DNA from: Bacteroidota bacterium
GTDB taxonomy: Bacteria; Bacteroidota; Bacteroidia; B-17B0; Aurantibacillaceae
Reading direction: 5' to 3'
DNA length: 64,000 bases
NCBI GenBank assembly: GCA_013697245.1
Contig: JACCXH010000049.1
Span: 62,001-126,000 of the forward strand
The notes under the pieces are model-generated. The model did not search any database. It had not been told where the DNA came from and saw only the letters and a program-made list of their open reading frames with translations. Shown one piece after another: positions 26,799-35,572 of this stretch (positions are counted from its first letter, which is position 1; every line of letters begins with the position of its first letter). A program made the translations under genes and the position numbers.

Positions 26799-29461
26799 AT
26801 TATTTTTTTTGCTTTTTCTAAAGCACTCTGTAAGCCTTCTAATTTAGAACCTCCGGCCTGTGCATAAAAAGGTTGTCCGCCGCCGCCGCCATTGATCTCT
26901 TTGGCTAATTCGCGTACAATATTTCCGGCATTTAAATTTTTGCTCTTCACCAATTCATCATTGATGATAACAGAAATGCTTGGCTTGCCTTTTACTTCGG
27001 CAGTTATAACACATACTAAATTTGGAACTTCGTTCTTTAATTCAAATAACATATTCTTAATTTCTTCGGCAGAATCAAATTTAATTTGTTGCGCAATAAA
27101 ATTAATATCACCTTTTTTCTCGATAGTTTTAATCAGTTCTTTTTTAATTTCCTGAACTTTTTCTTTTAATAATACCAGCAATTGTTTTTGAAGGTCATTA
27201 TTTTCATCAACAAGGTTGTTAAGACTTTTAACTACATCTTTAGAACCTTTTAAAATGTGCTTTACTTCGTTTAATAATTGGGTTTGTATGTCAAAATATT
27301 CTTCTGCCTTGATCGACGAAACGGCTTCAATCCTTCGTATACCTGCTGCCACAGCACCTTCGCTCAGTATCTTAAAATAACCAATCTGGCCGGTAGCTTT
27401 TACATGAGTACCGCCACAAAGTTCGATGGAATATTTTTTATCCATCGTTACAACTCGTACTACATCGCTATACTTTTCGCCAAATAAGGCCATTGCACCG
27501 GTCTTTTTGGCATCTTCAATGGTCATTAAATCGGTTTGCACAGAAATGTTCTCGCGAATTTTTTGATTTACTAATTTTTCAATTTGGTAAATTTCATCAT
27601 TAGTTATTTTTGCGAAATGCGAAAAGTCAAAACGTAAATGTTCATCGTTTACCAAACTTCCTTTTTGTTCTACATGCGTTCCTAATACCAGTCTAAGTGC
27701 CGCGTGGAGCAGGTGAGTGGCCGAGTGATTATTGGAAGTGTATAAACGTTTATCCTTATAAACCTTTGCAGCAAAAGTAGCATTTAATTTTTCGGGTAAT
27801 TTTTCGGTATAATGAATTATTACACCATTTTCTTTTTTTGTATCGGTAATATAAATGGTTTCGTTAATGTTTTCCAGCACCCCCGAATCGCCAACCTGAC
27901 CGCCACTTTCAGCGTAGAAAGGAGTTTTGTTCAATACCAAATGGTATTGCTCTTTATTTTTTGCTTTTACTTTTCTAAAGCGTACAATAAACGCTTCTGA
28001 TTCTAATTCAGCATAACCAACAAAATCAGTTTCTTTTTCTTTATTTTCAATTAATTTTTTATTCTCTTCAACGTAGATCCAGTCATCGGTATCAACAGCA
28101 GTTGCGGCACGCGAACGGTCTTTTTGTTCTTTCAGGTATTTTTCAAAACCTGTTTCATCAATGCTAAGATCGTATCCTCTGGCAATTAATGAAGTCAGAT
28201 CCACCGGAAAGCCAAAGGTGTCGTACAATTCAAAAACGACTTTACCGTCAATTACTTTTTTATTTTCTCCATTGGTATCTATACAAACCTGGTCAATTCG
28301 TTTTAAGCCAACTTCCAACGTTTTGTAAAAAGAAAGTTCTTCTTCTTTTATTACTTTTTCTATTAATATCTTTTGATTATGCAGTTCTGGAAATGCTTCG
28401 CCCATTTGATGTGCCAATGTTGGCACAATGCGGAACATAAAAGGTTCTTTTAAATTTAATGTTTGATAACCGTAACGAATAGCACGGCGCAAGATCCTAC
28501 GAATAACATAACCTGCACCTGTATTGCCGGGTAATTGGCCATCTGCAATACTAAAAGAAATAGTGCGAATATGATCTGCAATAACACGCATGGCAATATT
28601 TATTAACTGTTGCTTTTTGTGTTTTTCTTCTTCGTGTACATTGTATTTTAAGCCACTTAACTCTTCAATTTTATGAATGATTGGTGTAAAAACATCGGTA
28701 TCATAATTACTTTGTTTGCCTTGTAACACGCGCACCAGTCGCTCAAAGCCCATACCGGTATCTACATGTTGTTTAGGTAATTTTACTAAAGAGCCATCGG
28801 CCTTTCTTTCAAACTCCATAAAAACATTGTTCCATATCTCAATTACTTGTGGATCATCATTATTTACAAGGTTTGCACCCGGAATTTTTTTACGTTCTGC
28901 ATCTGTTCTGCCATCGTAATGGATCTCAGAACATGGCCCGCAAGGGCCCATATCACCCATTTCCCAGAAATTATCTTTTTTATTCCCGTTCAATATTCTT
29001 TCTGCAGGCACAAATTGCACCCACATATCGTATGCTTCCTGGTCAAAGGCCAAACCATCGTCATTACTGCCTTCAAACACGGTAACATATAAACGGTCCT
29101 TATCAATTTTGTAAACTTCGGTTAATAATTCCCACGCCCAGCTAATGGCTTCTTTTTTAAAATAATCTCCAAAGCTCCAATTACCAAGCATTTCAAACAT
29201 GGTATGATGGTAGGTATCGACACCAACTTCTTCTAAGTCGTTATGTTTTCCGCTAACGCGCAAGCATTTTTGAGTATCGGCAATACGCGGGTATTTTATT
29301 GGCGCATTTCCCAAAAAAATATCTTTAAATGGCGCCATGCCACTATTGTTGAACATCAGGGTAGGGTCGCCTTTTACCACCATTGGCGCGCTTGGCACGA
29401 TATGATGGTGTTTACTTTTAAAAAAATCTAAAAATGTTTGGCGAACTATACTTGATTCCAT
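26795..29461 (-). CDS. alaS: Alanine-tRNA ligase
   Basis: The 888-residue enzyme has the complete AlaRS order. The N-terminal catalytic core has FLDFFKSKHHHIVPSAP, MFNNSGMAPFKDIFLG, YHHTMFEMLGNWSFGDYF and MGPCGPCSEIHYD. A tRNA-recognition region and the editing domain with HSATHLLHAALR and the zinc motif ELCGGTHVKATG (near residues 660-680) follow. The C-Ala oligomerisation part carries the glycine-rich NGGGGGQPFYAQAGG. Length is typical. The M23 peptidase is divergent upstream, a pairing common in Bacteroidota; proC follows in the same operon. Confidence 0.98.
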   Translation of the reverse strand: MESSIVRQTFLDFFKSKHHHIVPSAPMVVKGDPTLMFNNSGMAPFKDIFLGNAPIKYPRIADTQKCLRVSGKHNDLEEVGVDTYHHTMFEMLGNWSFGDYFKKEAISWAWELLTEVYKIDKDRLYVTVFEGSNDDGLAFDQEAYDMWVQFVPAERILNGNKKDNFWEMGDMGPCGPCSEIHYDGRTDAERKKIPGANLVNNDDPQVIEIWNNVFMEFERKADGSLVKLPKQHVDTGMGFERLVRVLQGKQSNYDTDVFTPIIHKIEELSGLKYNVHEEEKHKKQQLINIAMRVIADHIRTISFSIADGQLPGNTGAGYVIRRILRRAIRYGYQTLNLKEPFMFRIVPTLAHQMGEAFPELHNQKILIEKVIKEEELSFYKTLEVGLKRIDQVCIDTNGENKKVIDGKVVFELYDTFGFPVDLTSLIARGYDLSIDETGFEKYLKEQKDRSRAATAVDTDDWIYVEENKKLIENKEKETDFVGYAELESEAFIVRFRKVKAKNKEQYHLVLNKTPFYAESGGQVGDSGVLENINETIYITDTKKENGVIIHYTEKLPEKLNATFAAKVYKDKRLYTSNNHSATHLLHAALRLVLGTHVEQKGSLVNDEHLRFDFSHFAKITNDEIYQIEKLVNQKIRENISVQTDLMTIEDAKKTGAMALFGEKYSDVVRVVTMDKKYSIELCGGTHVKATGQIGYFKILSEGAVAAGIRRIEAVSSIKAEEYFDIQTQLLNEVKHILKGSKDVVKSLNNLVDENNDLQKQLLVLLKEKVQEIKKELIKTIEKKGDINFIAQQIKFDSAEEIKNMLFELKNEVPNLVCVITAEVKGKPSISVIINDELVKSKNLNAGNIVRELAKEINGGGGGQPFYAQAGGSKLEGLQSALEKAKKII

Positions 29462-29598
29462 GTGCTTTTTAAAATGAAAGGCGAAGATAAGAAAATTGGG
29501 CTGTTTGTAAAATTAATCTTATAAAGGAATTGACATTTTTTAAGTAAAAAATTGCCCCATTTTCTCTATGAAATTCTTATATTTATTGCTTTCATAAA

Positions 29599-30573
29599 AT
29601 GTCGAAAGTAAGATATAAATTTAATACCAAATCGCTCACCTACGAAAAGGTACGTGTTACTTTTAATCAGCGCTTTTGGCGGTTTTTATCCTACATTGGT
29701 ACCGGTTTGGTGTTTGCCACCATTACCATTATTATTTCGCGCGAGGTTTTGCCATCGCCTTCCGAAAAAAAGAAGAACCGTGAGTTGGAGGCTGTTTTAT
29801 TGCAATACGAATTGTTGGAAAAAAAAATGGCAAAGGTAGAGCGAGTGCTGCAAGACCTTGAAGATCGTGATGATAATATTTACCGTACTATTTTTGAAGC
29901 CGAGCCATTACCAAAAAGCATTCGTTATGCTGGTTCGGGTGGAAGCGACAAATACTCTGCTTTTGATAATTATGATAATGCCGAAATATTAAGGTCCACA
30001 ACAGAGCGGATGGACAGGATCGCCAAGCAATTGTACATCCAATCACGATCGTTTGATGAAGTGGTGCAATTGGCCAAGAGTAAAGAAAAATTAATGGTCT
30101 CTATTCCTGCCATTATGCCTATTAATCAAAAAGATCTTACACATGCTGTTACCAGTGGTTTTGGCTGGAGAACGCATCCTATTTATAAAACACAGGAATT
30201 TCACCCGGGGATGGATTTTGCCGCGCAACAAGGAACACCTATATACTCAACGGGAGACGGGGTTGTGGAGATCGCTGATAATTTAGCGCAGGGTTATGGA
30301 AATCACGTGGTAGTAAATCATGGTTTCGGTTATCAAACATTATATGGTCACATGAGCCGGATAGCAGCAAGGGTTGGCCAAAAAGTAACCCGCGGCCAGT
30401 TAATTGGTTATGTTGGAAGTACGGGCTTAAGCACTGCGCCACACGTGCATTACGAAGTAATTAAAAATAATGAAAAAGTAAATCCAATTAATTTTTATTT
30501 TAACGATCTGTCTCCTGAACAATATCAAATGATGGTTGAGCTTTCTAAAAAATCGTCGCAGTCTTTCGACTAA
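29599..30573 (+). CDS. M23 family membrane-anchored metallopeptidase
   Basis: The 324-residue protein has one TM segment (about 30-50), a coiled coil (about 58-90) and a LytM/M23 peptidase domain. Its zinc ligands are H202 and D206 (EFHPGMDFA) and H284 in HVHYEV, with H282 as catalytic partner. All catalytic residues are present, so it should be an active peptidoglycan endopeptidase in the periplasm rather than a degenerate NlpD-type activator. The divergent neighbour is alaS; the next gene lies 5 nt downstream. Confidence 0.93.
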   Translation: MSKVRYKFNTKSLTYEKVRVTFNQRFWRFLSYIGTGLVFATITIIISREVLPSPSEKKKNRELEAVLLQYELLEKKMAKVERVLQDLEDRDDNIYRTIFEAEPLPKSIRYAGSGGSDKYSAFDNYDNAEILRSTTERMDRIAKQLYIQSRSFDEVVQLAKSKEKLMVSIPAIMPINQKDLTHAVTSGFGWRTHPIYKTQEFHPGMDFAAQQGTPIYSTGDGVVEIADNLAQGYGNHVVVNHGFGYQTLYGHMSRIAARVGQKVTRGQLIGYVGSTGLSTAPHVHYEVIKNNEKVNPINFYFNDLSPEQYQMMVELSKKSSQSFD

Positions 30574-30578
30574 GTATT

Positions 30579-31910
30579 ATGAACCTTCACAAAATAGGAT
30601 TTAATACCGCAGTCTCTATTGTTATCGCTAATATGATTGGTACAGGCGTATTTACCAGCCTTGGTTTTCAAGTATTAGGCATCGAGAGTGGTTTTGCAAT
30701 TATCATGTTATGGGTAGTTGGTGGTGTGTTGGCTTTATGTGGCGCTTTAACCTACGGCGAGATAGGAGCAGCCTTTCCGGAGAGTGGGGGCGAGTATAAT
30801 TACCTTTCAAAGCTGTATCATCCTGCCGTTGGTTTTATTAGCGGCTGGGTAAGTGTAACAGTAGGTTTTGCAGCGCCTATTGCTGCGGCAGCTGTAGCGT
30901 TGGGCAGTTATGTTAATAAGGTATATCCGGGCGTTAATCCAATACTATTAGCATTAGCAGTTATTGCCATCATTACCAGCATACATTCTATTAATTTAAA
31001 AGCAGGCAGTTTGTTCCAACGTATTTTTACCATTGTTAAAGTAGTTTGCATTTTAATGTTTGTTGGTTTTGGTTTGTTTCATGTGCCGCAACACAATGTC
31101 AATTTTAGCGCCGATACAAATGCCTGGAAAGATATTTTCTCTAAGGGCTTCGCTATTTCTTTGATCTATGTAACCTATGCCTATAGTGGCTGGAATGCGG
31201 CATCCTACATTTCGGGAGAAATGAAAAATGCGCAACGCAATTTACCAAGGACGCTTTTTGTTGGAACCTTGTTGGTAATGATCATTTATACTTTATTAAA
31301 TTATGTGTTTTTATATTCTGTGCCAATTCCCGAATTAAAAGGTGTTTTAGAAGTTGGGTATTTAAGTGCCAATAAAATATTTGGTGCACAGGTTGGCCAG
31401 TTTATGAGCCTGATAATTGCTTTTCTTTTAATTTCTACCATTAGCGCCATGATACTGGCAGGGCCTAGGGTTATGAAAAGTATGGGTTCTGATATTAAAG
31501 GATTAAAATTCTTTGCTACTTCCAATAAAAATAATGTGCCTTACGTGGCTATTATATTTCAATCTATCATTGCAATTGTACTTGTATTAACATCTTCTTT
31601 TCAATCATTAATAACCTATGTGGGTTTTACATTGAACCTCTTTACCTTTTTAACGGTTTTGGGTATTTTTATCTTACGTTATAAACACAAACATATTGTA
31701 ACTTCTTATAAAACATTTTTATATCCGGTTACGCCTTTATTATTTTTAGGGATATTACTTTTCATTTTATCCTATATAATGATCGAAAAACCGGTTGAAT
31801 CGTTGTACGGATTTGGTACAGTGGTATTGGGATTAATAATTTATTTTTTAACCAATAAAAAAGAAAATAAAACTGTTGAGGAAATACCTGCAAAAATTCA
31901 GTCAAGCTAA
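30579..31910 (+). CDS. APC-superfamily amino acid permease
   Basis: The 443-residue integral membrane protein has about 12 TM segments. The family's first helix motif is present (IVIANMIGTGVFTSLGFQVLG), as is 'LCGALTYGEIGAAFPESGGEYNYLSKLYHP' in TM3 and the following loop. These transporters take up or exchange amino acids; specificity cannot be read from sequence. It starts 5 nt after the M23 peptidase gene and overlaps the next gene by 35 nt. Confidence 0.92.
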   Translation: MNLHKIGFNTAVSIVIANMIGTGVFTSLGFQVLGIESGFAIIMLWVVGGVLALCGALTYGEIGAAFPESGGEYNYLSKLYHPAVGFISGWVSVTVGFAAPIAAAAVALGSYVNKVYPGVNPILLALAVIAIITSIHSINLKAGSLFQRIFTIVKVVCILMFVGFGLFHVPQHNVNFSADTNAWKDIFSKGFAISLIYVTYAYSGWNAASYISGEMKNAQRNLPRTLFVGTLLVMIIYTLLNYVFLYSVPIPELKGVLEVGYLSANKIFGAQVGQFMSLIIAFLLISTISAMILAGPRVMKSMGSDIKGLKFFATSNKNNVPYVAIIFQSIIAIVLVLTSSFQSLITYVGFTLNLFTFLTVLGIFILRYKHKHIVTSYKTFLYPVTPLLFLGILLFILSYIMIEKPVESLYGFGTVVLGLIIYFLTNKKENKTVEEIPAKIQSS

Positions 31911-33147
31911 ACTGAAAACACTTTTTGTTTTTTACATAACATTAGGTTCAACATCCTATGCCCAAACCTCTCCTTTTTTAGACAGCCTTTTAAAGGCCAC
32001 TTTACCACAGTTTACCAATGTTTTAGAAAATCCCAATAAATATAAACTGCAGATAATTTATTCGCGCATTAACCGTAACGAAGAAAATAAACCCACTTTC
32101 AGGGATTTTAAATTTCATGTTAATAAAAACTATTTTTACCCCGCCAGTACCGTAAAATTGCCAATAAGCACATTGGCGCTAATTAAGTTGGAAGAATTAA
32201 ATGTAAAAGGCCTTGGTCGCGAAACTACCATGATAACCGATAGCGCTTATTATTGCCAAAAAAAAATAAGAGTAGATACAACCTCGGCAAGTCGTTACCC
32301 AACTTTAGAAAACTACATTAAAAAAATGTTTTTGGTTAGCGATAATTACTCCTGCGCCCGTGTGTATGAATTTGTTGGGCACGATTATGCGCATAAAAAA
32401 TTAGAAGAGTTGGGTTTTAAAAATGTACGGCTTTTCAATCGTTTGGACGGCTCTTGTCCGGGTGATACGGCTAAGGTAACACCGCCAATTTATTTTTTGA
32501 ACGAAGCAAAAGATACTATTTACAAACAACCGCTAACCTTATTTAAGGATAAACTAATGCATCCAATTCCAAACTCCAAAGTAGGCAATTCACATACCGG
32601 GCCCAACGGTAAACCGGTTTATGGACCAAAAGATTTCTCGAGCCATAATTATTTAACACCAAATGATCTGCACAACCTGATGAAAAAAATTGTGTTCAAT
32701 GATTTTTTTAGTGAGAAAGAAAAACTGCCCATAAGCTCTGATAGCAGAAAATTTATGCTAAAACAATTAGGCATGTATCCTAAAGAAAGTGAACATCCTA
32801 AATATGATAAAAAAATATTTTACGATACCTATAAAAAATATTTTCTGTATGCCAGTGCCGTAGCAACCGTTAAACAGGATAGCATTCGTATGTTTAATAT
32901 TGTTGGTAGGGCTTATGGTTTTTTAATTGATTGCGCTTACATTGTTGATTATAAAAATAAAATCGAATATTTATTGACCTCTTCTATTTATGTGAACGAA
33001 AAAAATGTGGTGGGTAATGGTAAATACGAGTATGATCTGATAGGCTTGCCATTTTTAAGGGATTTGAGCTGGAGCATTTATAATTTTGAAAGAACCCGTC
33101 CAAAAGAACATTTACCGGACCTTTCTGAATTTAGACTCTTTGATTAA
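31876..33147 (+). CDS. Class A beta-lactamase-like serine hydrolase, exported
   Basis: The 423-residue product has an N-terminal signal (about 14-30, cleaved TSYA|Q) and a serine-hydrolase domain. SxxK is S91-T-V-K94 (YPASTVKLPIST) and SDN is S155-D-N157, the two hallmark motifs of class A beta-lactamase/PBP-like folds. A third KTG-like motif is not clear. It is longer than a beta-lactamase (about 290), with extra loops. Peptidoglycan or peptide hydrolysis is more likely than antibiotic resistance. The start is TTG inside the permease gene; no ATG precedes the hydrophobic core. Confidence 0.78.
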   Translation: MRKYLQKFSQAKLKTLFVFYITLGSTSYAQTSPFLDSLLKATLPQFTNVLENPNKYKLQIIYSRINRNEENKPTFRDFKFHVNKNYFYPASTVKLPISTLALIKLEELNVKGLGRETTMITDSAYYCQKKIRVDTTSASRYPTLENYIKKMFLVSDNYSCARVYEFVGHDYAHKKLEELGFKNVRLFNRLDGSCPGDTAKVTPPIYFLNEAKDTIYKQPLTLFKDKLMHPIPNSKVGNSHTGPNGKPVYGPKDFSSHNYLTPNDLHNLMKKIVFNDFFSEKEKLPISSDSRKFMLKQLGMYPKESEHPKYDKKIFYDTYKKYFLYASAVATVKQDSIRMFNIVGRAYGFLIDCAYIVDYKNKIEYLLTSSIYVNEKNVVGNGKYEYDLIGLPFLRDLSWSIYNFERTRPKEHLPDLSEFRLFD

Positions 33148-33229
33148 AAACTAACGTTAAATAAAAAGAACCTTATTAATATTTGTAAGGAAACAATTGT
33201 AAATCCGTCTATCTGTAAAAATATTTAAT

Positions 33230-33778
33230 ATGAAAGTAGAAAACAACCAACAAGCGCCCGATTTTACAATAAACGATGTATACGGCAGTTCCATTTCTTT
33301 AAACAAGTTTAAAGGACAAAAAATACATTTGGTATTTTACCGTTTTGCCGGTTGTCCGTTTTGTAATTTACGTTTTCACGAAATAAATAAAATGACAGAG
33401 TTATATAAAAACAATAATACCGTTTTGATCTCCATTTATGAATCGTCTGCTGAAAACATGCGTTCTATGCTGGCAGATGAAAAATTTTATTCTATTATGA
33501 TCCCAAATTCAGATTCAAGTTTATATAAAAAATACGCACTCGAAAGATCTAAATGGGGATTATTTAAGTTTTTATTATTTGGCGGCGGTCTTTCTAAAGC
33601 AAAAGAAGGAATGAAGCTGTATAAAAATAAAGTAGCAATTGATGGGCACACAGATAGACTCGAAGCGGAGTTTCTGATAGATGCAAACGGCAAAATAATG
33701 AATGCACATTATAGTAAAATACAAGGCGATTATTTAGCTGTCAATACAATAAAGGCATTTGTGCAAGACAAGAATTAG
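33230..33778 (+). CDS. Peroxiredoxin-like (AhpC/TSA) protein
   Basis: The 182-residue thioredoxin-fold protein opens with QAPDFTINDVYGSSISLNKF and has a CxxC pair C42/C45 (FAGCPFCNLRFHEI) where AhpC-like proteins have the peroxidatic Cys. A thiol-disulfide or peroxidase activity is likely. There is no signal peptide, so it is cytosolic. The C-terminal insertion FKFLLFGGGLSKAKEGMKLYKN is found in this sub-family. It stands alone; the following gap holds an inverted repeat. Confidence 0.83.
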   Translation: MKVENNQQAPDFTINDVYGSSISLNKFKGQKIHLVFYRFAGCPFCNLRFHEINKMTELYKNNNTVLISIYESSAENMRSMLADEKFYSIMIPNSDSSLYKKYALERSKWGLFKFLLFGGGLSKAKEGMKLYKNKVAIDGHTDRLEAEFLIDANGKIMNAHYSKIQGDYLAVNTIKAFVQDKN

Positions 33779-33812
33779 ATTTACTATCATTTGTAACAAC
33801 TTACCTGAAATA

Positions 33813-33872
33813 TAACGCAGATTTAAAATAGATCTATCTGCGTTAATCAGCGAAATCTGCGGCTTTTTTATT
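33813..33872. repeat. Intergenic inverted repeat (ATCTGCG family)
   Basis: AACGCAGATTT, ATCTGCG and AAATCTGCGG are arranged as nested inverted and direct copies in about 60 nt, directly between the peroxiredoxin and the ECF sigma gene. 'ATCTGCGTTAATCAGCG' is a well-known dispersed motif in bacterial intergenic regions. It ends with a T run and could also act as a terminator. Confidence 0.65.
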
Positions 33873-33915
33873 TAGGGCAAAGTTAATTATTCATTTTTTG
33901 TATATTTATCGCTAA

Positions 33916-34482
33916 ATGTCGCAAAAGATCAGCACCGAAAAAGAATTTAATGAACTCTTCAACCTTTATTATGAAGAGCTTTGCCGCATTGTTATGCCCG
34001 TTGTAAAAGATGCAGATGTGGCTGAAGATGTGGTGCAGGATGTTTTTGTAAAGATGTGGACAAGGCGCGAGCAACTTGTTATAAATACTACATTCAAAGC
34101 TTATTTATATAAAGCCGTTGTGTTTAGGGCACTTGATCATTTACGTAAACAAAAGAACGCGCAAAAGGCAAGCGACGAATTAAAAATAGTTTACCCCCAA
34201 TCGCACAATAATGTGGAGCATGCTATGGAAGAAAAGGAATTGAATGAGGCCATTAATTTTGGCTTGGATAAAATGTCGGAGAACATGCGCTTGATCTTTC
34301 AGTTAAGCAGGTTTAGCGGTTTAAAGAACCGTGAGATAGCGGAGCAATTAGATATTTCGATAAAAACCGTTGAAAGTAATATGGGCAAGGCTTTAAAGAT
34401 CATGCACGAGCATTTAAAGCCTTTTTTAAACACAAGCGGTTACACCATAGTTTGCTGGTTATTGTTTGGATATTTTAAATGA
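33916..34482 (+). CDS. ECF RNA polymerase sigma factor (FecI-like)
   Basis: The 188-residue sigma-70 family ECF factor has region 2 (about 10-85; LYYEELCRIVMPVVKDADVAEDVVQDVFVKMW) and region 4 with a helix-turn-helix (about 135-170; GLKNREIAEQLDISIKTVESNMGKAL). This sigma/FecR/TonB pattern is the Bacteroidota FecI class, activated by a receptor signal across the outer membrane. A hydrophobic tail (CWLLFGYF) is common in this family. FecR and an STN-TonB receptor follow immediately. Candidate binding sites with a shared motif lie 5' of three later genes. Confidence 0.93.
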   Translation: MSQKISTEKEFNELFNLYYEELCRIVMPVVKDADVAEDVVQDVFVKMWTRREQLVINTTFKAYLYKAVVFRALDHLRKQKNAQKASDELKIVYPQSHNNVEHAMEEKELNEAINFGLDKMSENMRLIFQLSRFSGLKNREIAEQLDISIKTVESNMGKALKIMHEHLKPFLNTSGYTIVCWLLFGYFK

Positions 34483-34486
34483 GATA

Positions 34487-34510
34487 GGGTAAAGCCTTTT
34501 TAAAACGACA
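34487..34510 (+). promoter_or_regulatory. Candidate ECF promoter, site 1 (before fecR)
   Basis: GGGTA (34487-34491), a 14-nt spacer and CGACATATAG (from 34506). The same two boxes occur at 38048 and 41492. A degenerate GGG...CGACTAAT pair lies at 34532-34558. The site is 71 nt upstream of the ATG of the FecR gene. Confidence 0.65.
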
Positions 34511-34581
34511 TATAGATAGTTACAAGTTATTAGGGCTTCGACAAACTAAGCGACTAATGATAGTTAAGAAAAAATAATTAA

Positions 34582-35565
34582 ATGCAGGATTGGGAATTAA
34601 TAGGGAAGTACGTGAAAGGGGAAGCCTCACAAGAGGAGAGGGTTACTGTTGAGCAATGGTTAAAGGCCGATAAGGCCAATGAAAGTTTATTTGAAGAAAT
34701 TAAAGCAAGTTGGGCATCAGCAGCAAAACTGAACCAGCATATTAAAATTGATAAAGCAAAAGCCTGGAATTCGATACAACAAAAAATAAAAGAAGAAGAA
34801 AAGATTATTCCAATTAGCCGTAAAGCACCTGCTTATAATAGCTGGGTATTAAGAGCAGCCGCCATATTAATAGTTGGTTTGTTTGCAACCTGGTATGGTT
34901 TAAAGGTAAATAATAAGCCAGATTTGATCTTGGTACAAACTACCAACGAAACAAAAACGGTTGTTTTACCCGACAGTTCTATAATTATATTGAATGAAAA
35001 CAGCAGGTTGATCTATCCAAAAGAATTTGCAGCCAACGAGAGACATGTTGATCTTGAAGGTGAAGCTTTTTTTGAAGTGACAAAAGATCCGAAAAAACCT
35101 TTTATTATTGATAACAAACATTTTGATGTTAAAGTTTTAGGTACATCTTTCAATGTGCAGGCATATGAAAAAGACGTTGAGGCAACTGTTACCGTGGTTA
35201 CCGGTAAAGTAGCATTCACTGATAAAAAAGGCGGCTCGGTTCTTTTAATTAAAGACGAGGTGGGTACTTTAAACAAAACCGGCCACCAACTTAATAAAAC
35301 AAATAATTTAAATTCTAATTTCCTATCGTGGAAAGCTAAAAAACTGGAATTTACTAATACCAATTTTTCGGAAGTTTGCGCCGCCATAAAAAAGTATTTT
35401 TCAGTGGAGATAGTTGTAAAGGATAAAAATATTTTAAACTGCACATTTACCGGGTATTTTGAGAACCCTAAATTGCCTGATGTTTTAAAAGTATTAGAAA
35501 AAACATTGAACATAAAAACTGTAGTTATTGAAAAAAATGTAGAAATTACAGGCAAGGGATGTTAA
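34582..35565 (+). CDS. FecR-family anti-sigma factor
   Basis: The 327-residue protein has a cytosolic N-terminal domain (about 1-80, 'WELIGKYVKGEASQEERVTVEQWL') that would hold the sigma factor. One TM segment (about 86-106, VLRAAAILIVGLFATWYGL) leads to a periplasmic FecR domain ('GTSFNVQAYEKDVEATVTVVTGKVAF') and a DUF4974 C-terminal part (FTNTNFSEVCAAIKKYF onwards). It relays a signal from the receptor's STN domain. A candidate sigma-responsive promoter lies just before it, suggesting autoregulation, and the receptor follows 8 nt later. Confidence 0.93.
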   Translation: MQDWELIGKYVKGEASQEERVTVEQWLKADKANESLFEEIKASWASAAKLNQHIKIDKAKAWNSIQQKIKEEEKIIPISRKAPAYNSWVLRAAAILIVGLFATWYGLKVNNKPDLILVQTTNETKTVVLPDSSIIILNENSRLIYPKEFAANERHVDLEGEAFFEVTKDPKKPFIIDNKHFDVKVLGTSFNVQAYEKDVEATVTVVTGKVAFTDKKGGSVLLIKDEVGTLNKTGHQLNKTNNLNSNFLSWKAKKLEFTNTNFSEVCAAIKKYFSVEIVVKDKNILNCTFTGYFENPKLPDVLKVLEKTLNIKTVVIEKNVEITGKGC

Positions 35566-35572
35566 TTTTTAT

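Noticed and set aside
31301-31525. 74-codon minus-strand frame inside the APC permease
   Set aside because: Shadow of the transporter gene; TM-coding sequence often yields such frames.
31876-33147. Beta-lactamase resistance gene
   Set aside because: SxxK and SDN motifs are present but the protein is too long, the KTG-like motif is unclear and context is housekeeping; called only a serine hydrolase.
33871-33910. ECF-type promoter before the sigma gene itself (TTTAGGGCAAAG...)
   Set aside because: The first box is off consensus and no CGAC follows at the right distance.
35013-35555. 180-codon open frame antisense to fecR
   Set aside because: It lies wholly inside a well-supported FecR gene on the other strand, has no start context or domain and is a codon-bias shadow.
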